DNA of 64,000 nt from NCEH01 sp043195195 (GTDB lineage: Bacteria > Pseudomonadota > Alphaproteobacteria > Rhizobiales > Xanthobacteraceae): assembly GCF_043195195.1 (NCBI RefSeq), contig NZ_JBAFWT010000001.1, forward strand, positions 124,001 to 188,000, written 5' to 3'. Position numbers and translations under genes: made by a program. Below are positions 1-8,534 of the stretch, piece by piece (the stretch's first letter is position 1; each line of letters begins with the position of its first letter). Under the pieces are notes generated by a model, which saw only the letters and a program-made list of their open reading frames with translations, was not told the DNA's origin and made no database searches.

Positions 1-1115
1 ACGGTCTGGGTCGGCTGGATGAAGGTGCGGCCGACATAATGATTGCGGATGATGCCGAGCTCGTACGGCACACCGGAGGTCTGGGAATAGCCGATGGCCG
101 CCGGCACGCCGGAATCCGGCACCGGTACGATCACGTCGGCCGGCAGATGGCTTTCCTGAGCCAGAACCTGCCCCATGGTCTTGCGCACCTGGTAGACGGA
201 GCGCCCGCCCACCACCGAATCCGGCCGGGCGAAATAGATGTATTCGAAGATGCAGGGCCGCGCCGGCATGGAGGGGAACGGCTTGAAGGAGGTGATGCCA
301 TCCTCGTCGATCACCACTACCTCGCCATTCTCGATGTCGCGCACATAGCGCGCGCCGATGATGTCGAGGGCGCAGGTCTCGGAGGCGAGGATCGGCGAAT
401 TGTCCAGCATGCCCAGCACCAGGGGGCGAATGCCGAGTGGATCGCGCGCGCCGATCAGCTTCTTGTTGGTGACGGCGACCAGGGAATAGGCGCCTTCCAG
501 GAAGTGCAGCGCGTCGATGAAGCGATCGACAAAACGCGCTTTCTTCGAGCGGGCCACCAGATGCAGGATCACTTCGGTATCGGTGGTGGACTGGGTGATG
601 GCCCCGTCCCGCACCAATTGCTTGCGCAGCGTCAGGCCGTTGGTGAGATTGCCGTTGTGGCCGACCGCAAAGCCGCCGGCATCCAGTTCGGCGAATAGCG
701 GCTGCACATTGCGCAGCAAAGTCTCGCCAGTCGTAGAATAGCGCACGTGGCCGACCGCGATATGGCCGGGCAGGCGCTCGATGATGCGGGCGTCGGAGAA
801 GGTATCGCCAACGAGGCCGAGGCGGCGCTCGGAATGGAAGCGGCGGCCGTCATAGGTGACGATGCCGGCGGCTTCCTGGCCGCGATGCTGGAGGGCGTGC
901 AGGCCGATGGCCGTAATGGCCGCGGCATCGGGATGGTTGAAGACGCCGAAGACGCCGCATTCCTCACGCAGACGATCGCCGTTGAGATCCTCATCCAGGT
1001 TCATCTGGCCCGTCTCCCGTGCGGCTCCACCCTGCGCCCGGCTTTCGCCATGCGCAAATTCGTCCCGCGCCCGAAGAGGGGCGGGAGCGTGGGAATCCTC
1101 GCTCTCCATGTCCAT
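1..1115 (-). CDS. purF: Amidophosphoribosyltransferase (PurF), partial at left edge
   Basis: Catalyses the first committed step of purine synthesis: glutamine amide transfer to PRPP giving 5-phosphoribosylamine. The reverse strand reads a class II glutamine amidotransferase N-terminus (EECGVFGVFNHPDAA, then HALQHRGQEAAGI, VRYSTTG and GHNGNLTN). The C-terminal phosphoribosyltransferase half is cut off by the window edge. The start at 1115 is chosen because ATG follows GGAGGTAAAG directly. It places the presumed catalytic Cys of EECGVFG at about residue 52, so a long propeptide would have to be removed. An internal in-frame ATG at 1004 would put the Cys at residue 16, closer to the usual short propeptide, but lacks as good a ribosome binding site. 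It lies 22 bases after cvpA, the classic cvpA-purF pair. Family certain, start uncertain. Confidence 0.95.
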   Translation of the reverse strand, partial: MDMESEDSHAPAPLRARDEFAHGESRAQGGAARETGQMNLDEDLNGDRLREECGVFGVFNHPDAAAITAIGLHALQHRGQEAAGIVTYDGRRFHSERRLGLVGDTFSDARIIERLPGHIAVGHVRYSTTGETLLRNVQPLFAELDAGGFAVGHNGNLTNGLTLRKQLVRDGAITQSTTDTEVILHLVARSKKARFVDRFIDALHFLEGAYSLVAVTNKKLIGARDPLGIRPLVLGMLDNSPILASETCALDIIGARYVRDIENGEVVVIDEDGITSFKPFPSMPARPCIFEYIYFARPDSVVGGRSVYQVRKTMGQVLAQESHLPADVIVPVPDSGVPAAIGYSQTSGVPYELGIIRNHYVGRTFIQPTQT

Positions 1116-1137
1116 CTTTACCTCCGCTCGACGCGGC

Positions 1138-1833
1138 TTACTGGCCGGTGCCGCGCGCGCTCTCAAGCAGTTGCTCGAACCCTTGCCGCTCGCCGCGGCG
1201 GTATCCGGTTTCGCCAGCCACCGCTCCGGCGGCCGTCGCAACTGTAATCGTGGTGCCCCCACGTTCCGTACGCGGACCGGGCGGCGTCGCTGGGGCATCG
1301 CCGCCCTCATACGTCGCCGGCGACCGCTTGAGTCTCTTTAGAATGGTATTCTCCGGATCGTCCGGCAACAGGGACATAAGCCAATCCCCCGTGTTTTGCA
1401 GTACCGGACGGGATTTTGCGTCCAGAACCCACGGCGGCTGGCTCTTGTCGGGGACAAGCCAGTTGAAGAACAGGAATGCCACAACCATGACAAGAAGCCC
1501 GCGGGCGAGGCCGAAGGCGAAACCCAGCGTGCGGTCCAAGGCACCGATCCGGCTGTCCAGAACGGCGTCGGAAATACGCGCGCTGATGATGGAAACGATG
1601 AGCAGCGTCCCGAGAAACAGGATGGCGACCGTCACGACCAGGGCAACGGTGTCCTGGGAAACGTACTGCTTCGTCAAAGGAAGCAGTTGAGGATAGAAAA
1701 ACAGCGTCACGCCAGCGGCGGCGAGCCATGAGACGATGCTGAAAACTTCGCGCAGAAAGCCGCGAACCATGGCCAACAGGCCAGAAAGCAGCATCACCGA
1801 AATAACGATGAGATCGAGCAGCGTCACGGGCAT
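1138..1833 (-). CDS. cvpA: CvpA family inner-membrane protein
   Basis: A 231-residue membrane protein of the CvpA/colicin V production family. The start at the ATG giving MPVTLLDLIVIS is preferred over an in-frame start 93 bases upstream, because the family begins with this hydrophobic segment. Four hydrophobic helices are visible in the first 150 residues, with the family-typical LSGLLAMVRGFLREVFSI and LDRTLGFAFGLARG stretches. The C-terminal 80 residues are polar and low in complexity. In many proteobacteria cvpA precedes purF, as here. The molecular role is not firmly established: it has been linked to colicin V export and envelope stress tolerance. Family call strong, function vague. Confidence 0.9.
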   Translation of the reverse strand: MPVTLLDLIVISVMLLSGLLAMVRGFLREVFSIVSWLAAAGVTLFFYPQLLPLTKQYVSQDTVALVVTVAILFLGTLLIVSIISARISDAVLDSRIGALDRTLGFAFGLARGLLVMVVAFLFFNWLVPDKSQPPWVLDAKSRPVLQNTGDWLMSLLPDDPENTILKRLKRSPATYEGGDAPATPPGPRTERGGTTITVATAAGAVAGETGYRRGERQGFEQLLESARGTGQ

Positions 1834-1941
1834 GGGCGCGGCGGGTCCTTCGTGCGGCGCCCGAAGGCGAGCGGCGGAGCGCTGCGTGTCATAAATCCGC
1901 AGCGTGGCTCGGACGTATAGCTTCAAGTGCCCGCCGCGTCA

Positions 1942-3342
1942 TCACCCCTGTTTCGGTAACGCTGCCCTGCGCGGCGCGCGGGCCGCGACGCCGGCTACCA
2001 GCGACGCAAGGGAAGAGACCCCTTCGATAGAGATCGACCCGTCCATGCCTTCTGCAGAAATGGCGGGCGTCACCGCGCGGGCGAAGCCCAGCTTCGCCGC
2101 CTCCTTCAGGCGCGCCGCCGCCTGGGAGACCGGGCGCACCGCCCCGGTCAGGCTCACTTCGCCGAAATACACCGCATCCGACGGCAAGGGCGCGCCGGTG
2201 AGCGAGGACACCAGCGCCCCCGCCACCGCCAGATCCGCCGCCGGCTCGCTGATTCGCAGCCCGCCCGCCACGTTCAAATATACGTCATGGCCGCCGAGCC
2301 GCACGCCGCAGCGCGCGTCCAGCACCGCCAGCACCATGGCGAGCCGGTTGGAATCCCACCCCACCACCGCGCGGCGCGGCGTGCCGAGGGTGGAGGGCGC
2401 CACCAGCGCCTGGATTTCCACCAGCACCGGGCGCGTGCCCTCCATGCCGGCGAACACCGCCGTGCCCGGCGCCCCGGCATCGCGATGGGAAAGGAACAGC
2501 TCGGAGGGGTTCGCAACTTCCGACAATCCCTTGCCGGTCATCTCGAACACGCCGATCTCGTCGGTGGGGCCGAAGCGATTCTTCTGGGCGCGCAGGATGC
2601 GGAACTGATGGCCGCCGTCGCCCTCGAACGAGAACACCGCGTCCACCATGTGCTCCACCACGCGCGGGCCGGCGATCTGCCCGTCCTTGGTGACATGGCC
2701 GACCAGGATCACCGCGGCGCCGGTCTGTTTGGCGTAGCGCACCATCAATTGCGCCGAGGTGCGCACCTGGGTGACCGTGCCCGGTGCCGATTCCACCGAA
2801 TCGCTCCACATGGTCTGGATCGAATCGATCACGACGAACTGCACCGGCGGCCCAGCGCTCAGGGTGGCGATGATGTTTTCCGCGTTGGTCTCGGCGGCAA
2901 GGCCCACGGGGGCGTCCGCAAGATCGAGCCGTCCGGCGCGCATGCGCACCTGGTCCACCGCCTCTTCGCCCGAGACATAGACGATGCGGTGCCCGGCGCG
3001 GCCCAATGCGGCGGAGGCCTGGATCAGCAGCGTCGACTTGCCGATGCCGGGATCGCCGCCCAGCAGCACGATGGAGCCGGGCACGAAGCCGCCGCCGGCC
3101 ACCCGGTCCAGCTCGCCGATGCCGGAGATCAGGCGCGGCGCAGCTTTTCCCTGCCCCTGAAGGCTTTCCAGCGCCACCGCCCGCCCCTTGCGCCCGGCGC
3201 GCTGGGCGGCGGGCACGGAAGCGGCGACATTGGCTTCCTCGGAAATCGTGTTCCAGCCGCCGCACGCATCGCACTTGCCCTGCCAGCGGTTATAAACTGC
3301 GCCGCAGGACTGGCAGACGAAGGTGGGGCTGGTCTTGGCCAT
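1942..3342 (-). CDS. radA: DNA repair protein RadA
   Basis: RadA is a RecA-like ATPase that promotes branch migration in recombinational repair. The 466-residue protein starts at MAKTSPTFVC. The open frame extends 65 codons further upstream, but that part is low-quality sequence overlapping alr. The N-terminal zinc finger has Cys10, Cys13, Cys24 and Cys27. Walker A is GGDPGIGKST at about residues 95-104, and the RadA hallmark KNRFG follows the ATPase core. A C-terminal Lon-protease-like domain fills the remainder. It sits between alr and cvpA, as is common in Rhizobiales, with 108 bases before cvpA. Confidence 0.97.
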   Translation of the reverse strand: MAKTSPTFVCQSCGAVYNRWQGKCDACGGWNTISEEANVAASVPAAQRAGRKGRAVALESLQGQGKAAPRLISGIGELDRVAGGGFVPGSIVLLGGDPGIGKSTLLIQASAALGRAGHRIVYVSGEEAVDQVRMRAGRLDLADAPVGLAAETNAENIIATLSAGPPVQFVVIDSIQTMWSDSVESAPGTVTQVRTSAQLMVRYAKQTGAAVILVGHVTKDGQIAGPRVVEHMVDAVFSFEGDGGHQFRILRAQKNRFGPTDEIGVFEMTGKGLSEVANPSELFLSHRDAGAPGTAVFAGMEGTRPVLVEIQALVAPSTLGTPRRAVVGWDSNRLAMVLAVLDARCGVRLGGHDVYLNVAGGLRISEPAADLAVAGALVSSLTGAPLPSDAVYFGEVSLTGAVRPVSQAAARLKEAAKLGFARAVTPAISAEGMDGSISIEGVSSLASLVAGVAARAPRRAALPKQG

Positions 3343-3391
3343 GGGACGGAACGGCTCCGGACGCGCGGAAGGGCGCGACTCACGCGACAGT

Positions 3392-4513
3392 CTAGCCGCC
3401 CACATAGACCCGGTGATAGCGCGGCCCCAGGCTGGTGAGCACTTCATAGCCGATGGTGCCGCCATGGGCGGCAAGTTCGTCGATGCCGATCCCCTCCCCG
3501 AGCAGCACGGCCGCGTCGCCCCGGCGGACCTTTTCATGGGGGACGTCGGTGACGTCCACCGCCGTCAGGTCCATGGAAATGCGCCCGACCAGCGGACAGC
3601 GCAGGCCGCCGACGATGGCGTCCGCACCGCGCCGGGCATCGCTGCCGCCGAACGCGCGCAGGAAACCATCGGCATAGCCCAGCGAGAGGATGGCGATGCG
3701 GCTGTCCCGCTGCAGGCGCTGCGCGGCGCCATAGCCCACCGTGGTGCCGGCGCGCGCATCCCGCACCTGGATGATCGGCACCTCCAGCCGCACGACGCTG
3801 TGCAGGGGCGCCGTGCCGGAGATCGGCGCGCCGCCATAGAGCGCGATGCCGGGCCGCACCATGTCGAAATACATCTCCGACCCGCCCAGCGTACCGGCGG
3901 AATTGGCCAGCGATGCGGGAATACCGGGAAACGCCGCCGCCACCTGCGCAAAAATATGATGCTGCGCCTGGGTCAGCGGGTGGCGCTGCGTATCCGCGCA
4001 GGCCAGATGGGTCATGACGAGCGACGGCCGGAACGAGGGACCGCCCTCGCGCGCCAGGGTGAGGGCTTCCTCGACGCTCAGGCCGAGGCGGTTCATGCCG
4101 GTGTCCACATGCAGGGCGGCCGGCTGGCTCACCCCCATGGCGCGGCTGTGGATCGACCATTCGGCGATTTCCTGCCGGCTCCCCAGCACCGGGCGCAGGT
4201 TTGCCGCGGCATAGGCATGGGCGGTGTCCGGCAGCAGGCCGCCGAGCACATAGATGGTCGCCTCCGGCAGCAGTGCCCGCAGCGCCTCGCCTTCCTGCAC
4301 CAGCGCCACGAAAAAGGTGCGCGCACCGGCGGTCCAAAGAGCTGGAGCCGCCTGCGCAATCCCCAGCCCATAGGCGTCTGCCTTGACCACCGCCGCGCAT
4401 TCGGCGGGAGCCACCCGCGCGGCCAGGGTGCGCCAGTTAGCGGCCAGCGCGCCGAGATCGATCGTGAGCACGGCGCGGGACAGAGCGGAGGACGGGACTG
4501 GCGCGGGTTGCAT
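3392..4513 (-). CDS. alr: Alanine racemase
   Basis: PLP-dependent interconversion of L- and D-alanine, which supplies D-Ala for peptidoglycan. At 373 residues it is of normal family length. The PLP lysine is in AAVVKADAYGLG (Lys44). The C-terminal beta domain carries the catalytic-tyrosine motif TTVGYGAAQR and the conserved VGRISMDLTAVDVTD. It lies between dnaB and radA on the same strand, with 49 bases to radA, so co-transcription is plausible. No signal peptide is visible, as expected for a cytoplasmic enzyme. Confidence 0.97.
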   Translation of the reverse strand: MQPAPVPSSALSRAVLTIDLGALAANWRTLAARVAPAECAAVVKADAYGLGIAQAAPALWTAGARTFFVALVQEGEALRALLPEATIYVLGGLLPDTAHAYAAANLRPVLGSRQEIAEWSIHSRAMGVSQPAALHVDTGMNRLGLSVEEALTLAREGGPSFRPSLVMTHLACADTQRHPLTQAQHHIFAQVAAAFPGIPASLANSAGTLGGSEMYFDMVRPGIALYGGAPISGTAPLHSVVRLEVPIIQVRDARAGTTVGYGAAQRLQRDSRIAILSLGYADGFLRAFGGSDARRGADAIVGGLRCPLVGRISMDLTAVDVTDVPHEKVRRGDAAVLLGEGIGIDELAAHGGTIGYEVLTSLGPRYHRVYVGG

Positions 4514-4627
4514 CGAACGCTTTCCCTGGAAGCGGCGGGATTCGCTGTCCTGTCTATACCCTACCCGTAACGCGGCGGCAGCGTTGCACGCGGGGCAGAT
4601 CAGCGCGCCACGCCGATCGTTCCGCGA

Positions 4628-6112
4628 TCAGTGGCGATCTGGCAGGCGATCTTCGCGGGCAAGGTTCGAGAAGCGCGTGAACTGCGGCTCGAAATGCACC
4701 TTCACCGTACCGGTGGGTCCGTGGCGCTGCTTGCCTATGATGACTTCCGCCACCCCTTCGGCCGCCTTCATGTCCGCTTCCCACTTGAACCATTCCTCGG
4801 TGCCGGGCTTGGGCTCGCGGCTCTTGAGGTAATATTCCTCGCGATAGACGAACATCACCACGTCGGCGTCCTGCTCGATGGAGCCGGATTCACGCAGATC
4901 GGCGAGTTGCGGGCGCTTGTCGTCACGCGCCTCCACCTGACGCGAGAGCTGGGAGAGCGCCATGATGGGCACCTGCAATTCCTTCGCCAGCGCCTTCAGG
5001 CCGGTTGTGATCTCGGTGACTTCCTGCACGCGGTTCTGCGACGAGCTTTTGGACGAGCCGGACAGCAATTGCAGATAGTCCACCACCATGAAATCCAGCC
5101 CCCGCTGGCGCTTCAGGCGGCGCGCCCGGGCGACCAACTGGGCAATCGAGATGCCGCCGGTATCGTCGATATAGAGCGGCACCACCTGCATGGTCTGGGC
5201 GGCGGCGGCAAGCTTGGAGAATTCGCTTTCGGATATGTCGCCGCGGCGGATCTTGTAGGAGGCGATCTCCGCCTGCTCGGCGAGAATACGCGTCGCCAAT
5301 TGCTCGGCCGACATTTCCAGCGAGAAGAAGCCGACGATGCCGCCGCTCTGGGTCTCGATGGAGCCATCCGCCCGCTGCTCGCCGCGATAGGCGGCGGCGA
5401 TGTTGAAGGCGATGTTGGTGGCAAGCGCGGTCTTGCCCATGGCGGGACGGCCGGCGAGAATCACCAGATCCGACGGCTGGAGCCCGCCCATCTGCTGGTC
5501 GAGATCGTCCAGCCCCGAGGCGATGCCGGAGAGATGGCCTTCGCGCTGGAACGCGCGGCTCGCCATGTCCACCGCTTCGCGCAACGCCTCGCCGAAGCGC
5601 TGGAAGCCGCCGTCATAGCGCCCGCTCTCGGCGATGGCGTAGAGCCGCTTTTCCGCTTCCTCGATCTGGTCCTGCGGCGTCGCCTCCACCGGCGCGTCAT
5701 AGGCGTCGTTGACGATCTCCTCGCCGATGCGGATCAGTTCGCGCCGCACCGAGAGGTCATAGATGGCGCGGCCGTAATCCTCGGCATTGATGACGGTGGT
5801 CGCTTCCGCCGCGAGGCGGGCGAGATAATGCGGGCCGCTGAGCCCCGCCACGTCGAGGTCGGCAGGCAGGAAGGTCTTGAGCGTGACCGGGGTCGCGACC
5901 TTGCCGGCGCGCACCAGGGCACCGGCCAATTCGAAGATGCGGCCGTGGATGGGCTCGAAGAAATGCTCGGGCTTGAGGAAGTCCGACACCCGGTAGAAGG
6001 CGTCGTTATTGACCAGGATCGCCCCTAGCAGGGATTGCTCCGCCTCCACATTGTGGGGCGCCTGACGATAGGAGGGGTCGAGATCCCCCTTCTGGTCGGA
6101 AAGGTCGAGCAT
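4628..6112 (-). CDS. dnaB: Replicative DNA helicase DnaB
   Basis: Hexameric 5'-3' helicase of the replication fork, 494 residues. The N-terminal primase-interaction domain (APHNVEAEQSLLGAIL) is followed by a linker and a RecA-like motor. Walker A is GRPAMGKT at about residues 221-228, Walker B is in DFMVVDYLQLL, and the signature LSRQVEARDDKRPQLADLRE is present. No intein or frameshift is seen. It is followed by alr and radA on the same strand. The dnaB-alr-radA order is common in alphaproteobacteria. Confidence 0.98.
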   Translation of the reverse strand: MLDLSDQKGDLDPSYRQAPHNVEAEQSLLGAILVNNDAFYRVSDFLKPEHFFEPIHGRIFELAGALVRAGKVATPVTLKTFLPADLDVAGLSGPHYLARLAAEATTVINAEDYGRAIYDLSVRRELIRIGEEIVNDAYDAPVEATPQDQIEEAEKRLYAIAESGRYDGGFQRFGEALREAVDMASRAFQREGHLSGIASGLDDLDQQMGGLQPSDLVILAGRPAMGKTALATNIAFNIAAAYRGEQRADGSIETQSGGIVGFFSLEMSAEQLATRILAEQAEIASYKIRRGDISESEFSKLAAAAQTMQVVPLYIDDTGGISIAQLVARARRLKRQRGLDFMVVDYLQLLSGSSKSSSQNRVQEVTEITTGLKALAKELQVPIMALSQLSRQVEARDDKRPQLADLRESGSIEQDADVVMFVYREEYYLKSREPKPGTEEWFKWEADMKAAEGVAEVIIGKQRHGPTGTVKVHFEPQFTRFSNLAREDRLPDRH

Positions 6113-6306
6113 GAGGCGAGGCCGGTTGGGTGGACGAGCCCCTCTTTAGCAGATGCCGAGCCGACCCCGCAGTTCCGTGATCGTGTGGCCGGCGAAGAAT
6201 TTGCAACCGTCAACAGCCCGACAATCCCCTGTGGGAAACTGCGGCAATTGCGGGGATAACCGATCCGGCCCCCAACCTCCGGCGGCGTTTTTCGATCTGT
6301 CCCGCG

Positions 6307-6329
6307 AGGGCGGGCTTCCGGCCCGCCCT
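6307..6329 (-). terminator. GC-rich hairpin after cfa (weak terminator candidate)
   Basis: Perfect 8-bp stem: AGGGCGGG at 6307-6314 and CCCGCCCT at 6322-6329, with a 7-base loop. It lies just 3' of the cfa stop codon and upstream of dnaB. There is no T-run on the minus-strand side, so it is not a canonical intrinsic terminator. It may stabilise the 3' end or cause partial termination. Confidence 0.4.
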
Positions 6330-6339
6330 TCTTTCCAGC

Positions 6340-7593
6340 CTATTCGCCAGCGAGTCGCAGCGGCGGGGCGCTGCGCTGCTCCATCGTCCGCAATTTGCGT
6401 TCGGCCTCCGCGATATAATCGCGCGTCAGCGGCACCGCTTCCTGTTTGCGAGCCAGCTGAATCTGGAACACCATTAGGCCCTGGTACCTAAATGCCATCT
6501 CAGAGCCGGCGAGATAGAATTCCCACAGGCGCAGGAATCGCTCGTCGGTCAGGCGCAGGACTTCCTCGCGCCGAGCCAGGAATCGCTCGCGCCAAGCCTT
6601 GAGCGTCTCGGCATAATGCAGGCGCAGGATCTCGATGTCGGTCACCACCAGCCCCGCCCGCTCGATGTGCGGCGTGACCTCGGAGAGCGCCGGCATGTAG
6701 CCGCCGGGAAAAATATATTTGGCGATCCAGGGATTGGTGAAGCCCGGCGGATCGAAGCGGCCGATGGCATGCAGCAGCATGACCCCATCCTCCGCCAGCA
6801 GTTCGCGCGTCTTGCGGAAGAATTCGCCGTAATGATCGACGCCCACATGCTCGAACATGCCCACCGACACGATGCGGTCGAACGGGCCCGGCACGTCGCG
6901 ATAATCCTGCAGCGCGAACGAAACCTGTTCCTCCAGCCCCTTCTCCCGCGCGCGGCCTTGGGCGACGCCCAATTGCTCGGTGGATAAGGTGACGCCGGAC
7001 ACCCGCGCCTTGGCCATCTCCGCGAGATAGAGGCCGAGCCCGCCCCAGCCGCTGCCGATGTCCAGCACGCTGAGACCGGGCCTGTCGAGCAGCAGCTTGG
7101 CCGCAATATGCCGCTTCTTCGCCAATTGGGCATCATCGAGCCGCTCGCCCGGCCGCTCGAAATAGGCGCAGGAATATTGCCGGTCCGCATCGAGGAACAG
7201 GGAATAGAGCCGCCCGTCGAGATCATAATGATGCGCCACATTGCGCCGGGCGCGGTCGCGCGGATTGAACTGGGCGAGCCGGCGCAGGACGCGTCGGGCG
7301 AAATAGAGCAGGCGCGCGGTCAACGTGGGCTGCAGCACGTTCTGCGACATGATCAGTTCAAGCAGATCGGCGATGGAACCCCGCTCCATCACCAATTCGC
7401 CATTGGTGTAGATTTCGCCGAGCTGCATTTCCGGGTCGAACAGCAGCAGCGCCTGCGCCCGTGCGCTGGTGAAGCGCACGTGAATGCCGGGCTTCCCAGG
7501 CCCGACCTTGAAGTCCCGGCCCGAAGCGGTCGTGACTTCAAGGCTGCCGTGCGTGACGACGCGGCGTAAAACAGATTCAAGCAACCAATCCAC
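6340..7593 (-). CDS. cfa: Cyclopropane-fatty-acyl-phospholipid synthase
   Basis: SAM-dependent methyltransferase that adds a methylene across cis double bonds of membrane phospholipid acyl chains. The 417-residue protein has an N-terminal lipid-binding region, the family motif HHYDLDGRLYSLFLD (about 121-135), YSCAYF (140-145) and the SAM-binding loop VLDIGSGWGG (about 176-185). The late part carries VSVGMFEHVG, typical of CFA synthases. It is transcribed alone: about 300 bases separate it from the rplI stop, and it has its own upstream region holding a nested inverted repeat. CFA synthases of this class can also be misnamed mycolate methyltransferases. Confidence 0.95.
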   Translation of the reverse strand: MDWLLESVLRRVVTHGSLEVTTASGRDFKVGPGKPGIHVRFTSARAQALLLFDPEMQLGEIYTNGELVMERGSIADLLELIMSQNVLQPTLTARLLYFARRVLRRLAQFNPRDRARRNVAHHYDLDGRLYSLFLDADRQYSCAYFERPGERLDDAQLAKKRHIAAKLLLDRPGLSVLDIGSGWGGLGLYLAEMAKARVSGVTLSTEQLGVAQGRAREKGLEEQVSFALQDYRDVPGPFDRIVSVGMFEHVGVDHYGEFFRKTRELLAEDGVMLLHAIGRFDPPGFTNPWIAKYIFPGGYMPALSEVTPHIERAGLVVTDIEILRLHYAETLKAWRERFLARREEVLRLTDERFLRLWEFYLAGSEMAFRYQGLMVFQIQLARKQEAVPLTRDYIAEAERKLRTMEQRSAPPLRLAGE

Positions 7594-7700
7594 TGGGCCG
7601 CCTCCATCCTAAAGATGACCGCCTGGGTTGCCCCTCCTCTCGGCTTCAGCCTCCATTCACCAGCACGAACCCAAGCGATGCGATAGTGGTGGACGCTCTT

Positions 7701-7745
7701 ACATGACTTAACGGAATGAGGAATCGCCTCAATCCAAAGTCATGT
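7701..7745. repeat. Nested inverted repeat upstream of cfa
   Basis: Outer arms ACATGACTT (7701-7709) and AAGTCATGT (7737-7745) are perfect 9-bp complements. Inside them TGAGG and CCTCA form a second 5-bp stem around AATCG. The element lies about 110 bases upstream of the cfa start and between the rplI terminator and cfa. It has no adjacent T-run. It could be an operator pair or a leader RNA structure. The rest of the 7594-7893 gap shows no gene. Confidence 0.5.
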
Positions 7746-7823
7746 CGTCTTTGCGGGCTCTTCGTCCGGCAGAAGCGACTCAAATTTGAACACCACATGA
7801 CAGTTACGGCAATACCAAAATGA

Positions 7824-7865
7824 CCAAAAAAAACAAAAACGCCCGACCTCGCGGCCGGGCGTTTC
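7824..7865 (-). terminator. Intrinsic terminator of the rpsF-rplI operon
   Basis: Read on the minus strand, AAACGCCCG and CGGGCGTTT form a GC-rich stem around a 10-base loop, followed by TTTTTGTTTTTTTT. This is a canonical rho-independent terminator, about 30 bases after the rplI stop codon. Confidence 0.93.
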
Positions 7866-7893
7866 TGAACGCTCAGGAAACGGAGCGATCAAA

Positions 7894-8490
7894 TCACTCC
7901 GCGTCGTCCAGTTCAGCGGCAGCTTCTTCGGCTTCCTGCTCGGCGAGCGTGGCGTCACGCTCGGCGGCGGCTTCGGCCTCGGCCTCTTCATCTTCGTCGC
8001 GGCGGGTGCGCAGGTCTTCACCGCGCGCCACGCGCTCGGCTTCCTCGACGCTGCGGGCAATGTTGGCGGTCACGGAGACCTCAACCTCGGGATGCAGGCG
8101 CACGGGGATCGTGTGCATGCCGATGGTCTTGATGGGGTGGTTCAGCTCGATCTGCGTGCGATCGACCGTGAAGCCGGCCTTCACCAGGGCTTCGGCGAGA
8201 TCGCGGGTGGAGACCGAACCATAGAGCTGGCCGCTCTCGCCGGCCTGGCGCAGGATCACCACGCTCTGGCCGTTCAGCTTTTCGGCCACGCCCTCGGCTT
8301 CCTTGCGCAGTTCCAGATTGCGGGTTTCGAGCTGAACTTTCATCTGGTCGAACTTGGCCTTGTTCGCCTTGGTGGCGCGCAGGGCCTTGTTGTTGGGCAG
8401 CAGGAAATTGCGGCCGTACCCGTCACGCACCTTCACCACTTCGCCCATCTGGCCAAGCTTGGCGACGCGCTCCAAAAGAATGACTTCCAT
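7894..8490 (-). CDS. rplI: 50S ribosomal protein L9
   Basis: Binds 23S rRNA near the L1 stalk. The start MEVILLERVAKLGQMGEVVKVRDGYGRNFLLP is the invariant L9 N-terminal domain. A long connecting helix and the C-terminal domain follow. The 198-residue length exceeds the roughly 150 of E. coli because of a strongly acidic Glu/Asp/Ala tail after about residue 150, which is common in Rhizobiales. It is last in the rpsF-rpsR-DUF2232-rplI operon, ending in a strong terminator. Confidence 0.98.
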   Translation of the reverse strand: MEVILLERVAKLGQMGEVVKVRDGYGRNFLLPNNKALRATKANKAKFDQMKVQLETRNLELRKEAEGVAEKLNGQSVVILRQAGESGQLYGSVSTRDLAEALVKAGFTVDRTQIELNHPIKTIGMHTIPVRLHPEVEVSVTANIARSVEEAERVARGEDLRTRRDEDEEAEAEAAAERDATLAEQEAEEAAAELDDAE

Positions 8491-8534
8491 TTCTGTCTCC
8501 TATTTCAAGTGTTTCAGGGGTCGTGGAATTCCTG

